From Chloroflexota bacterium (lineage in GTDB: Bacteria > Chloroflexota > Anaerolineae > J102): a DNA stretch of 49,655 nucleotides. Numbering within the stretch: position 1 is the stretch's first letter; each line of letters starts with the position of its first letter. Position numbers and translations under genes: made by a program. Under the pieces are notes generated by a model. That model saw nothing but the letters and a program-made list of their open reading frames with translations, was not told where the DNA came from and made no database searches. Below, piece by piece: positions 39,587 through 49,655 of the stretch. The DNA lies in contig JAKOVD010000180.1 in assembly GCA_029782215.1 (NCBI GenBank), positions 1-49,655 of the forward strand, read 5' to 3'.

Positions 39587-40708
39587 ATGCTCAACGTACG
39601 TACTCTTGACACGTCCAAGCGCCGCGATGTCAACGCCTGGATCGCCCTGCCCTATCGCCTCTATGCGAACGATCCGCTGTGGGTGCCGCAGATGGTCGAC
39701 GAGGCGAAACTGCAGTTGAACCGCAAGAAGAATCCCTTCTTCCTGCATTCCGATGCCGATTTCCTTGTCGCCGAGAAGGACGGCGAGGTGGTCGCCAGAC
39801 TGGCCGTGCTGGAACACCGCCGCTTCAACGAGCGGCGCCAGACCCGGAACGCCTTCTTCTACCTCTTTGAGACCGTCGAGGACTTCGCGGTGACAGAGGC
39901 GCTGTTCAACACCGCCTTCGACTGGTGCCGGCAGCGCAACCTGGACACCATCATCGGTCCCAAGGGTTTCCTGACCGCCGATGGCATGGGCATGCTGGTC
40001 GAGGGCTTCGACCGCCGCCCCGCCATCGGCATTGCCTACAATCCCCCCTTCTACCATGACTTCATGCAACGCCTGGGCTTCGAGCGCGAGACTGACTTCA
40101 TGTCGGGTTACGTGACCACTGATTATGTCATGTCCGATCGGGTGTTGCGGTTGGCGGAAAAGGTCAAAGAGCGCTACGGCTACAAGGTCATGTCGTTCAC
40201 CAGCAAGGCCGAGATCAGGGCCATCGTGCCCCAGTTCCTCGACACCTACAACGCTTCTTTTGTGGACAACTGGGAGTTCGTCCCCGTGACGCCCGAAGAA
40301 GGCAAGGTGATCGCCTCCCGGCTGCTGGACATCGTCGACCCGACCATGATCAAGCTGATCACCAAGGATGACAAGATCATCGGGTTCGTCCTTGTCTACC
40401 CGGACATCTCCGCCGCCATCCAGCGCACCGGCGGGCGCTTGTGGCCGTTCGGCTTCATCACCCTGCTGCGCGAGTTCAAGCGCACCGACTGGTGCAATGC
40501 CAACGGCGCCGGCATCCTCGAGGAGTACCGCGGCCGCGGAGTCGACGCCATGATGGCTACCGAGCTGTACAAAGTGTTCAAGAGCAAAGCCTTCAAGTTC
40601 GCCGAGCTGGTGCAGGTGGACGAAGGCAACGCCAAGATGCAGGCGGAGATGGCGGCCCTGGGCACCAAGTGGGACAAACGCCACCGCATCTTCCATCGCA
40701 AAGTGTGA
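39587..40708 (+). CDS. GNAT-like acyltransferase (YghO-type)
   Basis: The 373-residue protein starts MLNVRTLDTSKRRDVNAWIALPYRLYANDPLWVPQ and has NPFFLHSDADFLVAEKDGEVVARLAVL. This region resembles the N-acyltransferase (YghO/peptidogalycan-type) family. The centre has GPKGFLTADGMGMLVEGFDRRPAIGIAYNPP and HDFMQRLGFER, and the C-terminal GNAT motif is in GAGILEEYRGRGVDAMMATELYK with VDEGNAKMQAEMAALG after it. The acyl donor and acceptor are unknown. Start at 39587 has no strong Shine-Dalgarno sequence; an alternative ATG lies at 39568. Confidence 0.85.
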   Translation: MLNVRTLDTSKRRDVNAWIALPYRLYANDPLWVPQMVDEAKLQLNRKKNPFFLHSDADFLVAEKDGEVVARLAVLEHRRFNERRQTRNAFFYLFETVEDFAVTEALFNTAFDWCRQRNLDTIIGPKGFLTADGMGMLVEGFDRRPAIGIAYNPPFYHDFMQRLGFERETDFMSGYVTTDYVMSDRVLRLAEKVKERYGYKVMSFTSKAEIRAIVPQFLDTYNASFVDNWEFVPVTPEEGKVIASRLLDIVDPTMIKLITKDDKIIGFVLVYPDISAAIQRTGGRLWPFGFITLLREFKRTDWCNANGAGILEEYRGRGVDAMMATELYKVFKSKAFKFAELVQVDEGNAKMQAEMAALGTKWDKRHRIFHRKV

Positions 40709-41295
40709 GACACGCGACTGCCCTTCTTTCAGGTCCTGCGCCTGCTGTGGACGCTGCCACCTTTGCCCTGGGTCAGATGTGGCCCGACTACGTAGCCGGC
40801 ATGCGTACGAATCAGGCGCTCCTCCTCCAGCAGATGGCCAGGTGCCGCCTTCCCGGCGCGGAGCGTGAACGGTGGCTCGCCGCTCCTATCGCCTCCGTCC
40901 TGGTGTTCACGGATGACGCCTGCCAGGACAGCGTCAGCGCTCTGCCCCCACTCCTGGCCATTGCAGAGGTTGCGCGCTTCGAACTCCGCCTCCTCCGTCG
41001 TTCCCAACACGCCGATCTTCAGCGCCGGCTCAGCGGTCTGGCCTGGCCGCCCGTGCCCATGTTCTTCTTCTACGACGCCTTCTGGGTGGAGCAGGGGCGG
41101 TTCGTGGAAATGCCCAAGGCCTTCCGGCGGCTGCTGGACGATCCTGAGGAAGCAGCCTGGCTGCGGGACAAGGATGCCTACGCTGAGGCCTGGTGGGAAA
41201 CAGAGTTCGCCGAGCTGGGCGCCGTTGCAGGCTGGGCCGCAGGCGCCCATGCGCAGTCCGACGGACCGGCGGGATCAGCACCGGGTGCATACTGA
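40705..41295 (+). CDS. Thioredoxin-fold protein with GTG start
   Basis: The 196-residue protein starts at GTG 40705, which overlaps the stop of the GNAT-like gene (GTGA), so translation is coupled. The first ATG is 24 codons further on. It has a helical N-part, then a thioredoxin-like core: IASVLVFTDDACQDSVSALPPL (single Cys in CQDS where CxxC would be), FELRLLRRSQHADLQRR, and the cis-Pro loop WPPVPMFFFYDAFWVEQGRFVEMP. The pattern resembles YbbN/ thioredoxin family proteins with one active cysteine, so disulfide reduction by the usual two-Cys mechanism is unlikely. The function is unknown. Confidence 0.72.
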   Translation: MRHATALLSGPAPAVDAATFALGQMWPDYVAGMRTNQALLLQQMARCRLPGAERERWLAAPIASVLVFTDDACQDSVSALPPLLAIAEVARFELRLLRRSQHADLQRRLSGLAWPPVPMFFFYDAFWVEQGRFVEMPKAFRRLLDDPEEAAWLRDKDAYAEAWWETEFAELGAVAGWAAGAHAQSDGPAGSAPGAY

Positions 41296-41315
41296 ACGGG
41301 CAAGGAGGGCCGGAG

Positions 41316-42616
41316 ATGCCAGCCTTCAGCATTGAGATCGTCGTCATCGTCGTCTTGATCGCCATCAACGGGGTCCTGGCCATGTCCGAGATCGCCGTTG
41401 TCTCGGCGCGCCGGGCGCGGCTTCAGGAACAGGCCGAAGCCGGCAGCAAAGGCGCCAGGACCGCCCTGGCCCTGGCGGCCAATCCGGGCGTCTTTCTTGC
41501 CACGGTCCAGATCGGCATTACCCTGGTGGGGATTCTGACCGGCGCCTTCGGCGGCGCCACCATCGCCTCGGGGCTGGCTTCGTTGTTCGCCACGGTGCCC
41601 GCCCTGGCGCCTTATGCCACCCCGCTCGCCTTCACGATCGTGGTCGCCGTCATCACCTTTCTCTCACTGGTGCTGGGCGAGCTGGCGCCCAAACAGATCG
41701 GTCTGGGTCATGCCGAGGCAGTCGCCGCACGCATGGCGCCGCTCATGCAGCGCCTGGCGCGACTCGGCTCACCCCTCGTGCGCCTGCTGACATTCTCGAG
41801 TGACCTGGTCCTGCGGCTTCTGCGCATCCGGCCCTCTGATGAACCCTCCGTCACCGAGGAAGAGGTCAAGACCCTGGTTTGGCAGGGCGCGGCGGAAGGC
41901 GTCTTCGAGCCGGTGGAAGGCGAGGTGGTAGCCCGCCTGTTCCGGCTGAGCGACCAGCGCGCCTATGACCTGATGACGCCGCGCACCGATATCGCCTGGC
42001 TCGACCTGGAGGAACCCGCGGCCGAACAGGTCGCCACCCTGCTCAGGACGGTCCACACACAGTACCCGGTCGCCAGGGGCCAGCTCGACCACGTCGCTGG
42101 CATCGTGCGCGCCCGTGATCTTCTGGCGCAACACCTTTCCGGCCAGTCGCTCGATATTGTGGCGGCGCTGCAGCCGCCCCTCCTGGTTCCTGAATCCCTG
42201 CCCGCCTTCGAGCTGCTTGACCGACTGCGGAGGGAACACACCGCCGCGGCTCTCGTCATCGACGAGTACGGCGGGGTGGCGGGGATGGTGACGCTGACGG
42301 ACCTGCTCGAAGCCCTTGTGGGCGACATCGCCGCCATCGGCGGCGACCCCGACGCCGTCGTGAAGCGCGCAGACGGCAGCCTTCTGCTGGATGGCCGCGT
42401 GGCCGTCACCGAATTGAAGGAGATGCTGGACCTGCGCGAGCTGCCCGAGGAGGACGAACGGCGCTACACCACGGTTGCCGGCTTTGTCCTGGCCATGTTG
42501 GGGCGCGTTCCTACCACGGGCGATGCCTTCGACTGGGACGGCCATCGCTTTGAGGTGGTCGACATGGATGCGGCGAGGGTGGACCGGGTCCTGGTGACGC
42601 CGCTCCCGTCACCCAT

Positions 42617-42620
<4 letters not shown>
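41316..42620 (+). CDS. CNNM/CorC-HlyC family transporter-like protein
   Basis: The 434-residue protein has a DUF21/CNNM membrane domain with about four helices (IVVIVVLIAINGVLAMSEIAVV, ATVQIGITLVGILTGAFGG, FTIVVAVITFLSLVLGELAPKQ). A CBS-pair region follows (LFRLSDQRAYDLMTPRTDIAWLDLEE, AGIVRARDLLAQHL, HTAAALVIDEYGGVAGMVTLTDLLEALVGDI), then a C-terminal CorC_HlyC domain (VKRADGSLLLDGRVAVTELKEML, DEERYTTVAGFVLAMLG-like). Members are linked to magnesium and cobalt homeostasis. The start at 41316 (MPAFSIEI) has AAGGAGG upstream. The 3' end overlaps the convergent typA gene by 4 nt. Confidence 0.93.
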
Positions 42621-44482
<1,862 letters not shown>

Positions 44483-44509
44483 GGTGATCCTGGAGAAATG
44501 CAGACAAAC

Positions 44510-44539
44510 AGAGACCTCGGCAGACGGCCCGAGGTCTCT
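44510..44539 (-). terminator. Hairpin between the two-component genes and typA
   Basis: Arms AGAGACCTCGG and CCGAGGTCTCT form an 11-bp stem with an 8-nt loop, located 28 nt upstream of the typA ATG. The following minus-strand sequence is only partly T-rich (TGTTTGTC). It may terminate the response-regulator transcript or structure the typA leader. Confidence 0.5.
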
Positions 44540-44611
44540 TGCACCCGCATTCTAGCGGGGATTCACTCAGGATACAAAACCGGGCACCAACCCCGCACAA
44601 GATCCACCCCC

Positions 44612-45265
44612 TCAGAGCAGCCCCAACTGCTGGGCGCGCAGCGCGGCCTGCGTCCGGTCGCGGGCGCCGATCTTGCCGAGGATGTTGGTGACATAGTTCT
44701 TCACGGTTCCTTCGGCCAGGAAGAGGCGCTCGGCGATCTCGCGGTTCGTCAAACCGGCGGCGACCAGGCGCAGCACCTCCAGTTCCCGCTCCGACAGCGG
44801 CTCCGGCAGGCCGCCGCCCGGGGCTCGCGGAGGCGCCAGCCGCGCAAACTCTGCCACCACCTTACGGGTGACCGAGGGGTCGATCAGCGCCCCACCCGCT
44901 GCCACCGTGCGGATGGCCTCGGCCAGATCCTCGCCCGACACGGCCTTCAGCAGATAGCCCTGGGCGCCGGCGCGCAGCCCCTCGAACACGTACTCGTCGT
45001 CGTCAAAGGTCGTCAGGATGATGACCCTGGCTTCGGGCCACGCCTGGCGGATGCGGCGCGTGGCCTCCACGCCGTCCATGACGGGCATGCGCACGTCCAT
45101 GAGGACCACGTCCGGCCGGCAGCCAGCGTAGGCTGCCAGGGCCGCCTGGCCGTCTCCGGCCTCTCCGACCACGTCCAGGTCCGGCTCCATCTCGAGCAGG
45201 ATGCGCAGGCCATCCCGCATTAGCCGTTGGTCGTCCACGATCAGGATGCCGATCTTAGGCGTCAT
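44612..45265 (-). CDS. NarL/LuxR family response regulator
   Basis: The 217-residue protein starts MTPKIGILIVDDQRLMRDGL, the receiver domain with the acidic pocket DD, the phosphoacceptor Asp in PDVVLMDVRMPVMDGVEATR, the T in VIILTTFDDDEYVFEGLRAGA, and the Lys in GYLLKAVSGEDLAEAIR. A linker and a LuxR-type helix-turn-helix follow (LSERELEVLRLVAAGLTNREIAERLFLAEGTVKNYVTNI in blocks). The start at 45265 overlaps the histidine kinase stop by 11 nt, so the two are translationally coupled. Target genes are unknown; neighbouring ABC-2 transporters are one possibility. Confidence 0.95.
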   Translation of the reverse strand: MTPKIGILIVDDQRLMRDGLRILLEMEPDLDVVGEAGDGQAALAAYAGCRPDVVLMDVRMPVMDGVEATRRIRQAWPEARVIILTTFDDDEYVFEGLRAGAQGYLLKAVSGEDLAEAIRTVAAGGALIDPSVTRKVVAEFARLAPPRAPGGGLPEPLSERELEVLRLVAAGLTNREIAERLFLAEGTVKNYVTNILGKIGARDRTQAALRAQQLGLL

Positions 45266-46484
45266 CGTTCTCCTCCCCCGTCGGAGGCAGGCGGAGCGTG
45301 AGCACCGCCCCGCCTGCCGGCGCCTGCGCCAGTGTGAGGGCGCCGCCCAAACGGCCGGCTCTCTCCTCAAGCCCGGCCAGGCCAAAGCCCCTTGCTTCCG
45401 TCGCGCTGCTCAGGCCAGCGCCGTTGTCCCGCACCTGCATGACCACGGCGCCATCGGAACCGTCCAGGCGCACCCACACGTGGTCGGCCCCGGCATGGCG
45501 CTGGACGTTGGTCAGGCCCTCCTGCAGCACCCGGTAGACCGCCAGCCGCTGCGCGTCGGATAGCGTGGGCGCCGGATCGGGCAGGTCCAGATCCACGGTG
45601 ATCGCGGTCGCCTCCTGAAACGCAGACGCCAGGCGCCGCAGCGCCCAGGGCAGCGACAGATCGACCTCGACGGGCGCCCGCAGGGTGGCGACCGTTTGGC
45701 GCAGCTCCGCCAGCGCCTCCAACACCTGCCCGCGCACCGTGCCCACCATGACGGCTGCCCGATCGGCATCGCGGGCGATCAACCGCTGTGCCCCCTCGAG
45801 CTGCACCGCCGCGACCGTAAGGCGGTGCCCCAACGTGTCGTGCATCTCCCGCGCCAGTCGGTTGCGCTCCTCGGTAACCGCATAGGCTTCGATGCGGCCG
45901 GCGTACTCCTGCAGCCTCAGGTTGGCCGCCTGCAGTTCCACCAGCAGTTTCTGGCTTTCCGCCTGCGCTTCCTGGGCCCGGGCCGTCAGGGTCGCAAATG
46001 AGGCAAAGAAGTAGTAGCCGCCCGCGTAGATCACGGAGGTGAGCAATCCTGCAACGCCATCAGACAGGAAGAGCACGGCGGCGGTGATGATGGCAAAGGC
46101 GACGATGTAGGCAACCCAGACCCGCCGCGGAAACAGCATCGGCACCGTGCCGCTCAACACGAAGAACAACAGGGTCCAGACGCTATAGTGCGGCGGCAGC
46201 AACATGAGCGCCACGATCAGCGCCGCCTGCGTGATGATGAAGACGTGACGCAGCCAGGGCCGCCCCTCCCACCAGCTATCGATCTGGGCGATCACACTGA
46301 CGCCCACCAGGATCAGCGTGAGCCCCAGTGCGATCCAGCGGTCGGCGCGCTGTTCACCAAAGTAGAAGCTGATGCCCAACACCGAAACGGTGAGGATGAC
46401 GAGAAAGCCGCCGATCTCTGGCGCCAGGCCCTGGAAGAAGGCGCGGGTGCGCTCAGGTATTAGCTTGCTGGCTGGGGCGGACAT
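45255..46484 (-). CDS. Sensor histidine kinase (NarX/DesK type, HisKA_3)
   Basis: The 409-residue membrane kinase starts MSAPASKLIPERTRAFFQG. It has about five or six TM helices (IGGFLVILTVSVLGISFYFG, WIALGLTLILVGVSVIA, VFIITQAALIVALMLLP, WTLLFFVLSGTVPMLF, VAYIVAFAIITAAVLF and a further hydrophobic stretch). A coiled linker (ARAQEAQAESQKLLVELQAA), the HisKA_3 phosphoacceptor in RNRLAREMHDTLGHRLTVAA-type sequence and a HATPase domain with VLQEGLTNVQRHAGA (N-box), MQVRDNGAGL and RGFGLAGLEERAGRLGG complete it. The membrane part lacks a large extracellular sensor, like DesK. Its start at 46484 is preferred over 46604. Confidence 0.94.
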   Translation of the reverse strand: MSAPASKLIPERTRAFFQGLAPEIGGFLVILTVSVLGISFYFGEQRADRWIALGLTLILVGVSVIAQIDSWWEGRPWLRHVFIITQAALIVALMLLPPHYSVWTLLFFVLSGTVPMLFPRRVWVAYIVAFAIITAAVLFLSDGVAGLLTSVIYAGGYYFFASFATLTARAQEAQAESQKLLVELQAANLRLQEYAGRIEAYAVTEERNRLAREMHDTLGHRLTVAAVQLEGAQRLIARDADRAAVMVGTVRGQVLEALAELRQTVATLRAPVEVDLSLPWALRRLASAFQEATAITVDLDLPDPAPTLSDAQRLAVYRVLQEGLTNVQRHAGADHVWVRLDGSDGAVVMQVRDNGAGLSSATEARGFGLAGLEERAGRLGGALTLAQAPAGGAVLTLRLPPTGEENDDA

Positions 46485-46693
46485 GCTTCCTTCTGCGAGA
46501 GCATAGGCAAAGGGGTCGACAACGGCATGATAATGCGGGCGATGGGCCTTGAACAAGCTCCAGCCGTACGGGTGCGGCGCCCGCAGCCGCCACCTCGCAC
46601 GCAAGCAAAATGGAATAGAACTAACATATGCATTAAGGAACCAGCATTACACTCATTGCATCCCTCCACCCCACCACACATGTCGAGGAGGAC
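46485..46693. other. Intergenic region between the kinase and the SDR gene
   Basis: No gene is seen. The region holds the divergent starts of the minus-strand two-component operon and the plus-strand SDR. A weak TACACT -10-like box lies near 46650. Nothing else could be supported. Confidence 0.3.
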
Positions 46694-47461
46694 ATGATGA
46701 GACTGCCAAACAAGGTAGCTGTGATCACCGGAGCAGCATCGGGTATGGGTCTGGCCATGGCCACGAGGTTCGCAGCCGAAGGCGCCTCGATCGTCGCCGG
46801 CGACTGGAACGCTCTGCGACTTGACCAGGCTGAATCGTCCATCAAGGCCAGCGGCGGCACTATCGTGAGCGCGCATGGCAACATCGCCGACCAGGTCGAA
46901 GCCGAAGGTCTGGTCGAGCTTGCCGTCAAGACCTTCGGACGCATCGACATTCTTGTCAACAACGCAGGCATCATGGATTACATGGAGGGCGTCGCCGAGC
47001 TGTCAGATGACATCTGGCATCGCGTCATGGGCATCAACGTCGAAGGCCCGATGTTCACGATGCGCAAGGCGATCCCGCACATGATCGAACAGGGCGGCGG
47101 CTCCATCATCAACATCGCCTCCACAGCCGGCATCAGCGGCGGCGCCGCCGGCGCCGCCTACACGGCCTCGAAGCACGCCCTCGTAGGCCTGACCAAGAGC
47201 ACGGCCTGGATGTACACCACCAAGAACGTCCGCTGCAACGCCATCTGTCCCGGCGCCACCAACACCAACATCGGCGAAACCATGTTGGCCACCCGCATCG
47301 ACCCGGCCGGCTATGCCCGCGCCACGGCTTTCAGCGCCCTGGTTCCGGCCATGCTGGAGCCAACTGACATCGCCACCCTCGCCCTCTTCCTCGCCTCGGA
47401 CGAGGCGCGCTTCATCAACGGCGCCATCATTCCCGCCGACGCCGGCTGGAAAGCGGTCTAG
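46694..47461 (+). CDS. Short-chain dehydrogenase/reductase
   Basis: The 255-residue classical SDR has the cofactor motif TGAASGMGLAMATRF, the Asp after the second strand (GDWNALRLDQ), which suggests an NAD preference, the structural NNAGI motif, the Ser in INIASTAGISG and the catalytic Y-x-x-x-K in AYTASKHAL. The end has ASDEARFINGAIIPADAGWKAV, the normal C-terminal motif. It starts with a clear GAGGAGG ribosome binding site. The substrate cannot be told. It is transcribed away from the kinase and followed by a palindrome (47471-47514). Confidence 0.94.
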   Translation: MMRLPNKVAVITGAASGMGLAMATRFAAEGASIVAGDWNALRLDQAESSIKASGGTIVSAHGNIADQVEAEGLVELAVKTFGRIDILVNNAGIMDYMEGVAELSDDIWHRVMGINVEGPMFTMRKAIPHMIEQGGGSIINIASTAGISGGAAGAAYTASKHALVGLTKSTAWMYTTKNVRCNAICPGATNTNIGETMLATRIDPAGYARATAFSALVPAMLEPTDIATLALFLASDEARFINGAIIPADAGWKAV

Positions 47462-47470
47462 AAGCCCATC

Positions 47471-47514
47471 GTGCCAGAAGCGGCGCAGCCCATCGTCTGC
47501 GCCGTTTCCGGCAC
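47471..47514 (+). terminator. Hairpin downstream of the SDR gene
   Basis: A long imperfect stem starts 10 nt after the stop codon: GTGCCaGAAgCGGCGCAG pairs with CTGCGCCGtTTCcGGCAC, with an 8-nt loop. There is no T-run, so it may act as a terminator needing Rho or as a bidirectional barrier toward the convergent ABC permease gene. Confidence 0.6.
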
Positions 47515-47570
47515 GCCCCGTCCTCACGCCCCGGAACGGGCCTCGGCCACGCACGGCAGGTGACGCCGAT

Positions 47571-48773
47571 CTACTCATAGCGGAACCGCCACAGACCGAT
47601 GGCGAGGAACACGGCGCCGAAGAGCAGGAGCATGAAGGCGTCGGGGAGCACAGCCGCCAGGCCCAGGCCGCGCACGATGATGTCCTGGAAACCCTGCATC
47701 GCCCAGTAGGTGGGCGTCAGGCGGGCGAGCTGCTGCATCCACGCCGGCGTGATCTCAATGGGCCACCAGGCCCCTCCCAAAGCTGCCACGGTATACATGA
47801 GGATATTGGCAAGGGCATTGGCCTGGCCATAGGTCCGGGCCGCGCCCGCGATCAGCATGCCCAGGCTGGTAATGCTGAAGCCAAAGCTCAGCACCATGAC
47901 CAGCAGCGCCAACGGCGCCTGGCCCCAGGGCACCTTGAACAGCAAGGCGCCGGCGCCGATGAGGATGGCAGCCTGAACGAGACCGGCGACGTAGATGCCG
48001 CCCAACTTGCCCAGCATGATCGTCGCCTTGGGCATGGGCATGACCAGCAGCCGGCGCAGGGTCCCCTGCTGCCGCTCGACGATCAGCACCAGCGTGCCGT
48101 TCAGCAGGAAGACGAGGGAGAAGGTCACAAGCATACCGGGCGAGCTCTGCTCAAAGCCGTTGGCGCCAGCGGTGGCCTGCTCCAGGCGGGTAACGGATGA
48201 CACGGCCACCTGTACCGGCGCCTGCGTTGCCCAGACAGCCTGGACCTGTGCCAGGTTGGCTTCGAACGCTCCCGCGGTTGGCTCACCACCGCCCAGCTCG
48301 GCCTCTGCCCGCCCGGCCAGGGACGCGGCGGCTGCCATGCCTTCGAGCTCCGAAAGCGCGCTGCGCACCTCCTGCTCCACCGCCTGCGCCTCCTGGACGC
48401 GGATCGGATTGGTACGCAGGTCCAGCGTCGTTTGCCCGCCTGGCGCCAGGGTGCTGCCAAAGCCCGCCGGGATCACCAGCGCGGCAATCGCCTTGTCTCC
48501 CTCTACCTGCGCCAGGGCAGGCGCCCGGTCCAGGAGTTGCACCTCGATCGCCGGGCTGCGGCGCAGCCGCGCCACCAGCGCCTGAGCGCCGGTAGAACCG
48601 TCCTCGTCGACCACGACCAGCGACGCCGCCTGCTTCTCCTCTTGCCGGCCCATGACGGAGCCGAGCACGAAGGTAAAGATCAGGGGCATCAGCAAGGCGA
48701 AGATGAGGACATTGCGACGGAGGAAGGTGGTGCGCCAGTAGTGGCGGGCAATGACCAGGGCCCGTGTGAACAT
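47571..48773 (-). CDS. ABC-2 type transporter permease
   Basis: The 400-residue protein begins MFTRALVIARHYWRTTFLRR and has one N-terminal TM helix (VLIFALLMPLIFTFVLG). A large extracytoplasmic loop (residues about 40-225) with the sequence SLVVVDEDGSTGAQALVARLRRSP follows. Five more helices then make up the typical ABC-2 core: MLVTFSLVFLLNGTLVLIVERQQGTLRRLLVMP (with the ERQQGTL-R motif), GGIYVAGLVQAAILIGAGALLF, LLVMVLSFGFSITSLGMLI, and LGGAWWPIEITPAWMQQLARLTPTYWAMQGF in blocks. It is the export permease of a drug- or polyketide-type system; its ATPase is not in the window. It follows the truncated permease by 21 nt. Confidence 0.92.
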   Translation of the reverse strand: MFTRALVIARHYWRTTFLRRNVLIFALLMPLIFTFVLGSVMGRQEEKQAASLVVVDEDGSTGAQALVARLRRSPAIEVQLLDRAPALAQVEGDKAIAALVIPAGFGSTLAPGGQTTLDLRTNPIRVQEAQAVEQEVRSALSELEGMAAAASLAGRAEAELGGGEPTAGAFEANLAQVQAVWATQAPVQVAVSSVTRLEQATAGANGFEQSSPGMLVTFSLVFLLNGTLVLIVERQQGTLRRLLVMPMPKATIMLGKLGGIYVAGLVQAAILIGAGALLFKVPWGQAPLALLVMVLSFGFSITSLGMLIAGAARTYGQANALANILMYTVAALGGAWWPIEITPAWMQQLARLTPTYWAMQGFQDIIVRGLGLAAVLPDAFMLLLFGAVFLAIGLWRFRYE

Positions 48774-48794
48774 GAAACGCCTCGAGCAAGGGGA

Positions 48795-49455
48795 TCAGCG
48801 CACGAAGCGCTGCGGCAGCCGCCACAGCGCCAGGGCGAAGAATGCGCAGGCAAAGGCAGAGAGGACGGCAATGTCCGGCAGGATGGCGACCAGCCCCTGG
48901 CCGCGCAGGGTCAGGCTGGTGAAGCCGTCGAGCGCCCAGCGGTTGATGGTCAGCTTGCTGAACGGCTGCAGCCACTGCGGATACTGCTGTGCGGCGATGA
49001 AGGTGCCGCCCAGGATGGCGCTCACCAGGGCGACGGCGGCGCCGATGAAGCCGGCCTGGCTGGCGTCGCGGGCAAACGCCACGATGAACACACCCAGGCT
49101 GGAGGCCGCCGCCACGGTGGCGATGGCGATCAGCGCCAGTCCCAGCGGTGAGTCTCCCCATTGCAGCCCGAAGAGCAGCCGCGAAGCAAGGATGAGGATG
49201 CTGAGCTGGAGCAGCCCCGTCAGAAAGACGCCGCCGATCTTGCCGCCCAGGACAGGGGCGAAAGCCGTCGGCGTGCTCATCAACCGCGCCAACGTCCCCT
49301 CACGCTCCTCCTCCAGGATGGAGTTGGCGGCGTCGAACAGGCTGAACATGAGGAAGAGAATGGCCAGGGCCGGGGCAAAGTACGCGAGAGGGTTGGAGTT
49401 TCCTTGCTCCGTGCTCCCAACCGCAGCCACGTGGAGGGTGATGGCGTCTGCCTGA
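48795..49455 (-). pseudogene. ABC-2 permease with its N-terminal half removed (probably by insertion)
   Basis: The readable frame gives only the C-terminal core of an ABC-2 permease. NPLAYFAPALAILFLMFSLFDAANSILEEEREGTLARLM is followed by GGKIGGVFLTGLLQLSILILASRLLF, three more helices and a WPL-like end motif YPQWLQPFSKLTINRWALDGF. The neighbour shows that such permeases run to about 400 residues with an N-terminal helix and loop, while here the reading frame meets a TGA (49487-49485) after about 230 residues. The native sequence appears to begin at A-D-A-I-T-L-H-V-A-A-V-G, coded near 49430-49450. Upstream of it lies sequence resembling an insertion-sequence end. The 211-residue ORF with a GTG start is unlikely to be a full protein. 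Confidence 0.8.
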
Positions 49456-49555
49456 GACGATGTAAGAAAGAGTGTGGAAATGAATCACGGTTGAGTAGAG
49501 GGTGGAGAGACCAGAATTGGAATCCACCACATCTCAGCCACAAGAGTCAAGAACC
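49456..49555 (+). mobile_element. Probable left end of an IS256-family insertion sequence
   Basis: The region between the broken permease and the transposase ATG contains TGTAAGAAAGAGTGTGGAAAT (49461-49481), which looks like an IS256-type terminal region (TGTAAGAAA-n-TGTGGA pattern). The permease reading frame is interrupted here. I cannot see the other end of the element, so the boundary is set by the disrupted gene and could be off by some tens of bases. Confidence 0.45.
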
Positions 49556-49655
49556 ATGAATCAGGACACGAATACCACACTGAAACGCCCCCTTCCCGTA
49601 CCGACCGTCGAAGAGATGCAGAAGGAGTTGAGCCAGGCGCAGTCACTGGATGACT
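49556..49655 (+). CDS. 5' end of a probable IS256-family transposase gene, runs off the window
   Basis: The frame from the ATG at 49556 starts MNQDTNTTLKRPLPVPTVEE and continues MQKELSQAQSLDD up to the window end. A helix with a (E)LxQAxSLDDx pattern near the N-terminus matches, from memory, the start of IS256/mutator-type transposases (ELAxAKSMDDxxGKEG). Only 33 residues are visible, with no catalytic DDE residue. Neighbouring sequence features (interrupted permease, terminal-like repeat) support the call. The gene points outward. Confidence 0.5.
   Translation, partial: MNQDTNTTLKRPLPVPTVEEMQKELSQAQSLDD

Overview
The window is a GC-rich, densely packed bacterial chromosome segment carrying ordinary housekeeping genes. 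I infer a Chloroflexota member, probably of the Anaerolineae/Caldilineae type. Supporting points are the two-subunit glycine decarboxylase (GcvPA/GcvPB), an SUF operon headed by a SufR-type regulator, large secreted proteins, LppX-like lipoproteins and O-antigen-ligase-like polymerases, and the character of the intergenic repeats. No rRNA, tRNA or taxonomic marker was seen, so this placement is an inference.

Layout. Positions 1-92 and 49556-49655 are the 5' ends of two transposase-like genes that point out of the window, so the segment appears to be bounded by insertion sequences. 281-6014 (minus) holds a GNAT acetyltransferase, a translationally coupled fmt-rlmN-HAD phosphatase cluster, a small membrane protein and recJ. 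6158-10990 (plus) encodes a glycosidase-fold/O-antigen-ligase fusion, a UDP-glucuronate decarboxylase and a cryptic transglutaminase-like protein. 10976-18610 carries an IMPACT/YigZ protein, a degenerate DprA-like protein, a zinc-ribbon membrane protein, mutY, a tRNA-queuosine mannosyltransferase homologue, an uncharacterised protein and ppk1. 18868-25829 is a complete iron-sulfur assembly operon, sufR-C-B-D-S-U-Rieske-sufT, ending in a strong terminator. 25966-30414 (minus) is the glycine cleavage operon gcvT-H-PA-PB behind a tandem glycine riboswitch with its own terminator. 31111-42620 has a glycosyltransferase, an NTF2-like lipoprotein, a large plant-type leucine-rich-repeat secreted protein, and a run of enzymes and envelope proteins (SirB1-like, PIG-L deacetylase, LppX-like lipoprotein, esterase, GNAT-like, thioredoxin-like, CorC/HlyC-like). 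42617-49455 (mostly minus) holds typA/bipA, a NarL/LuxR two-component pair, a short-chain dehydrogenase, and two ABC-2 permeases, the second of which lost its N-terminal half at the insertion-sequence junction.

The most unusual signal is not a gene. Many intergenic gaps are filled with short arrays that keep a strict 7-nt period although the unit differs from gap to gap (for example CGTTCAA, GCTCCCT, GGTAGCA, CGTATTA, GTACGAA, TGACGAC). Several arrays run through the stop codon of one gene and into the start codon of the next, most densely in the suf operon. Also notable are extended -10 promoters (TGnTAnnnT), some so close to the start codon that the transcripts should be leaderless; nested inverted-repeat (TGTCATTGCGAG) elements at two loci; a glycosidase-fold domain that has lost its nucleophile inside a polysaccharide-ligase fusion; and a DprA homologue without its nucleotide-binding signatures. 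All gene calls rest on reading the translations; no database search was possible.
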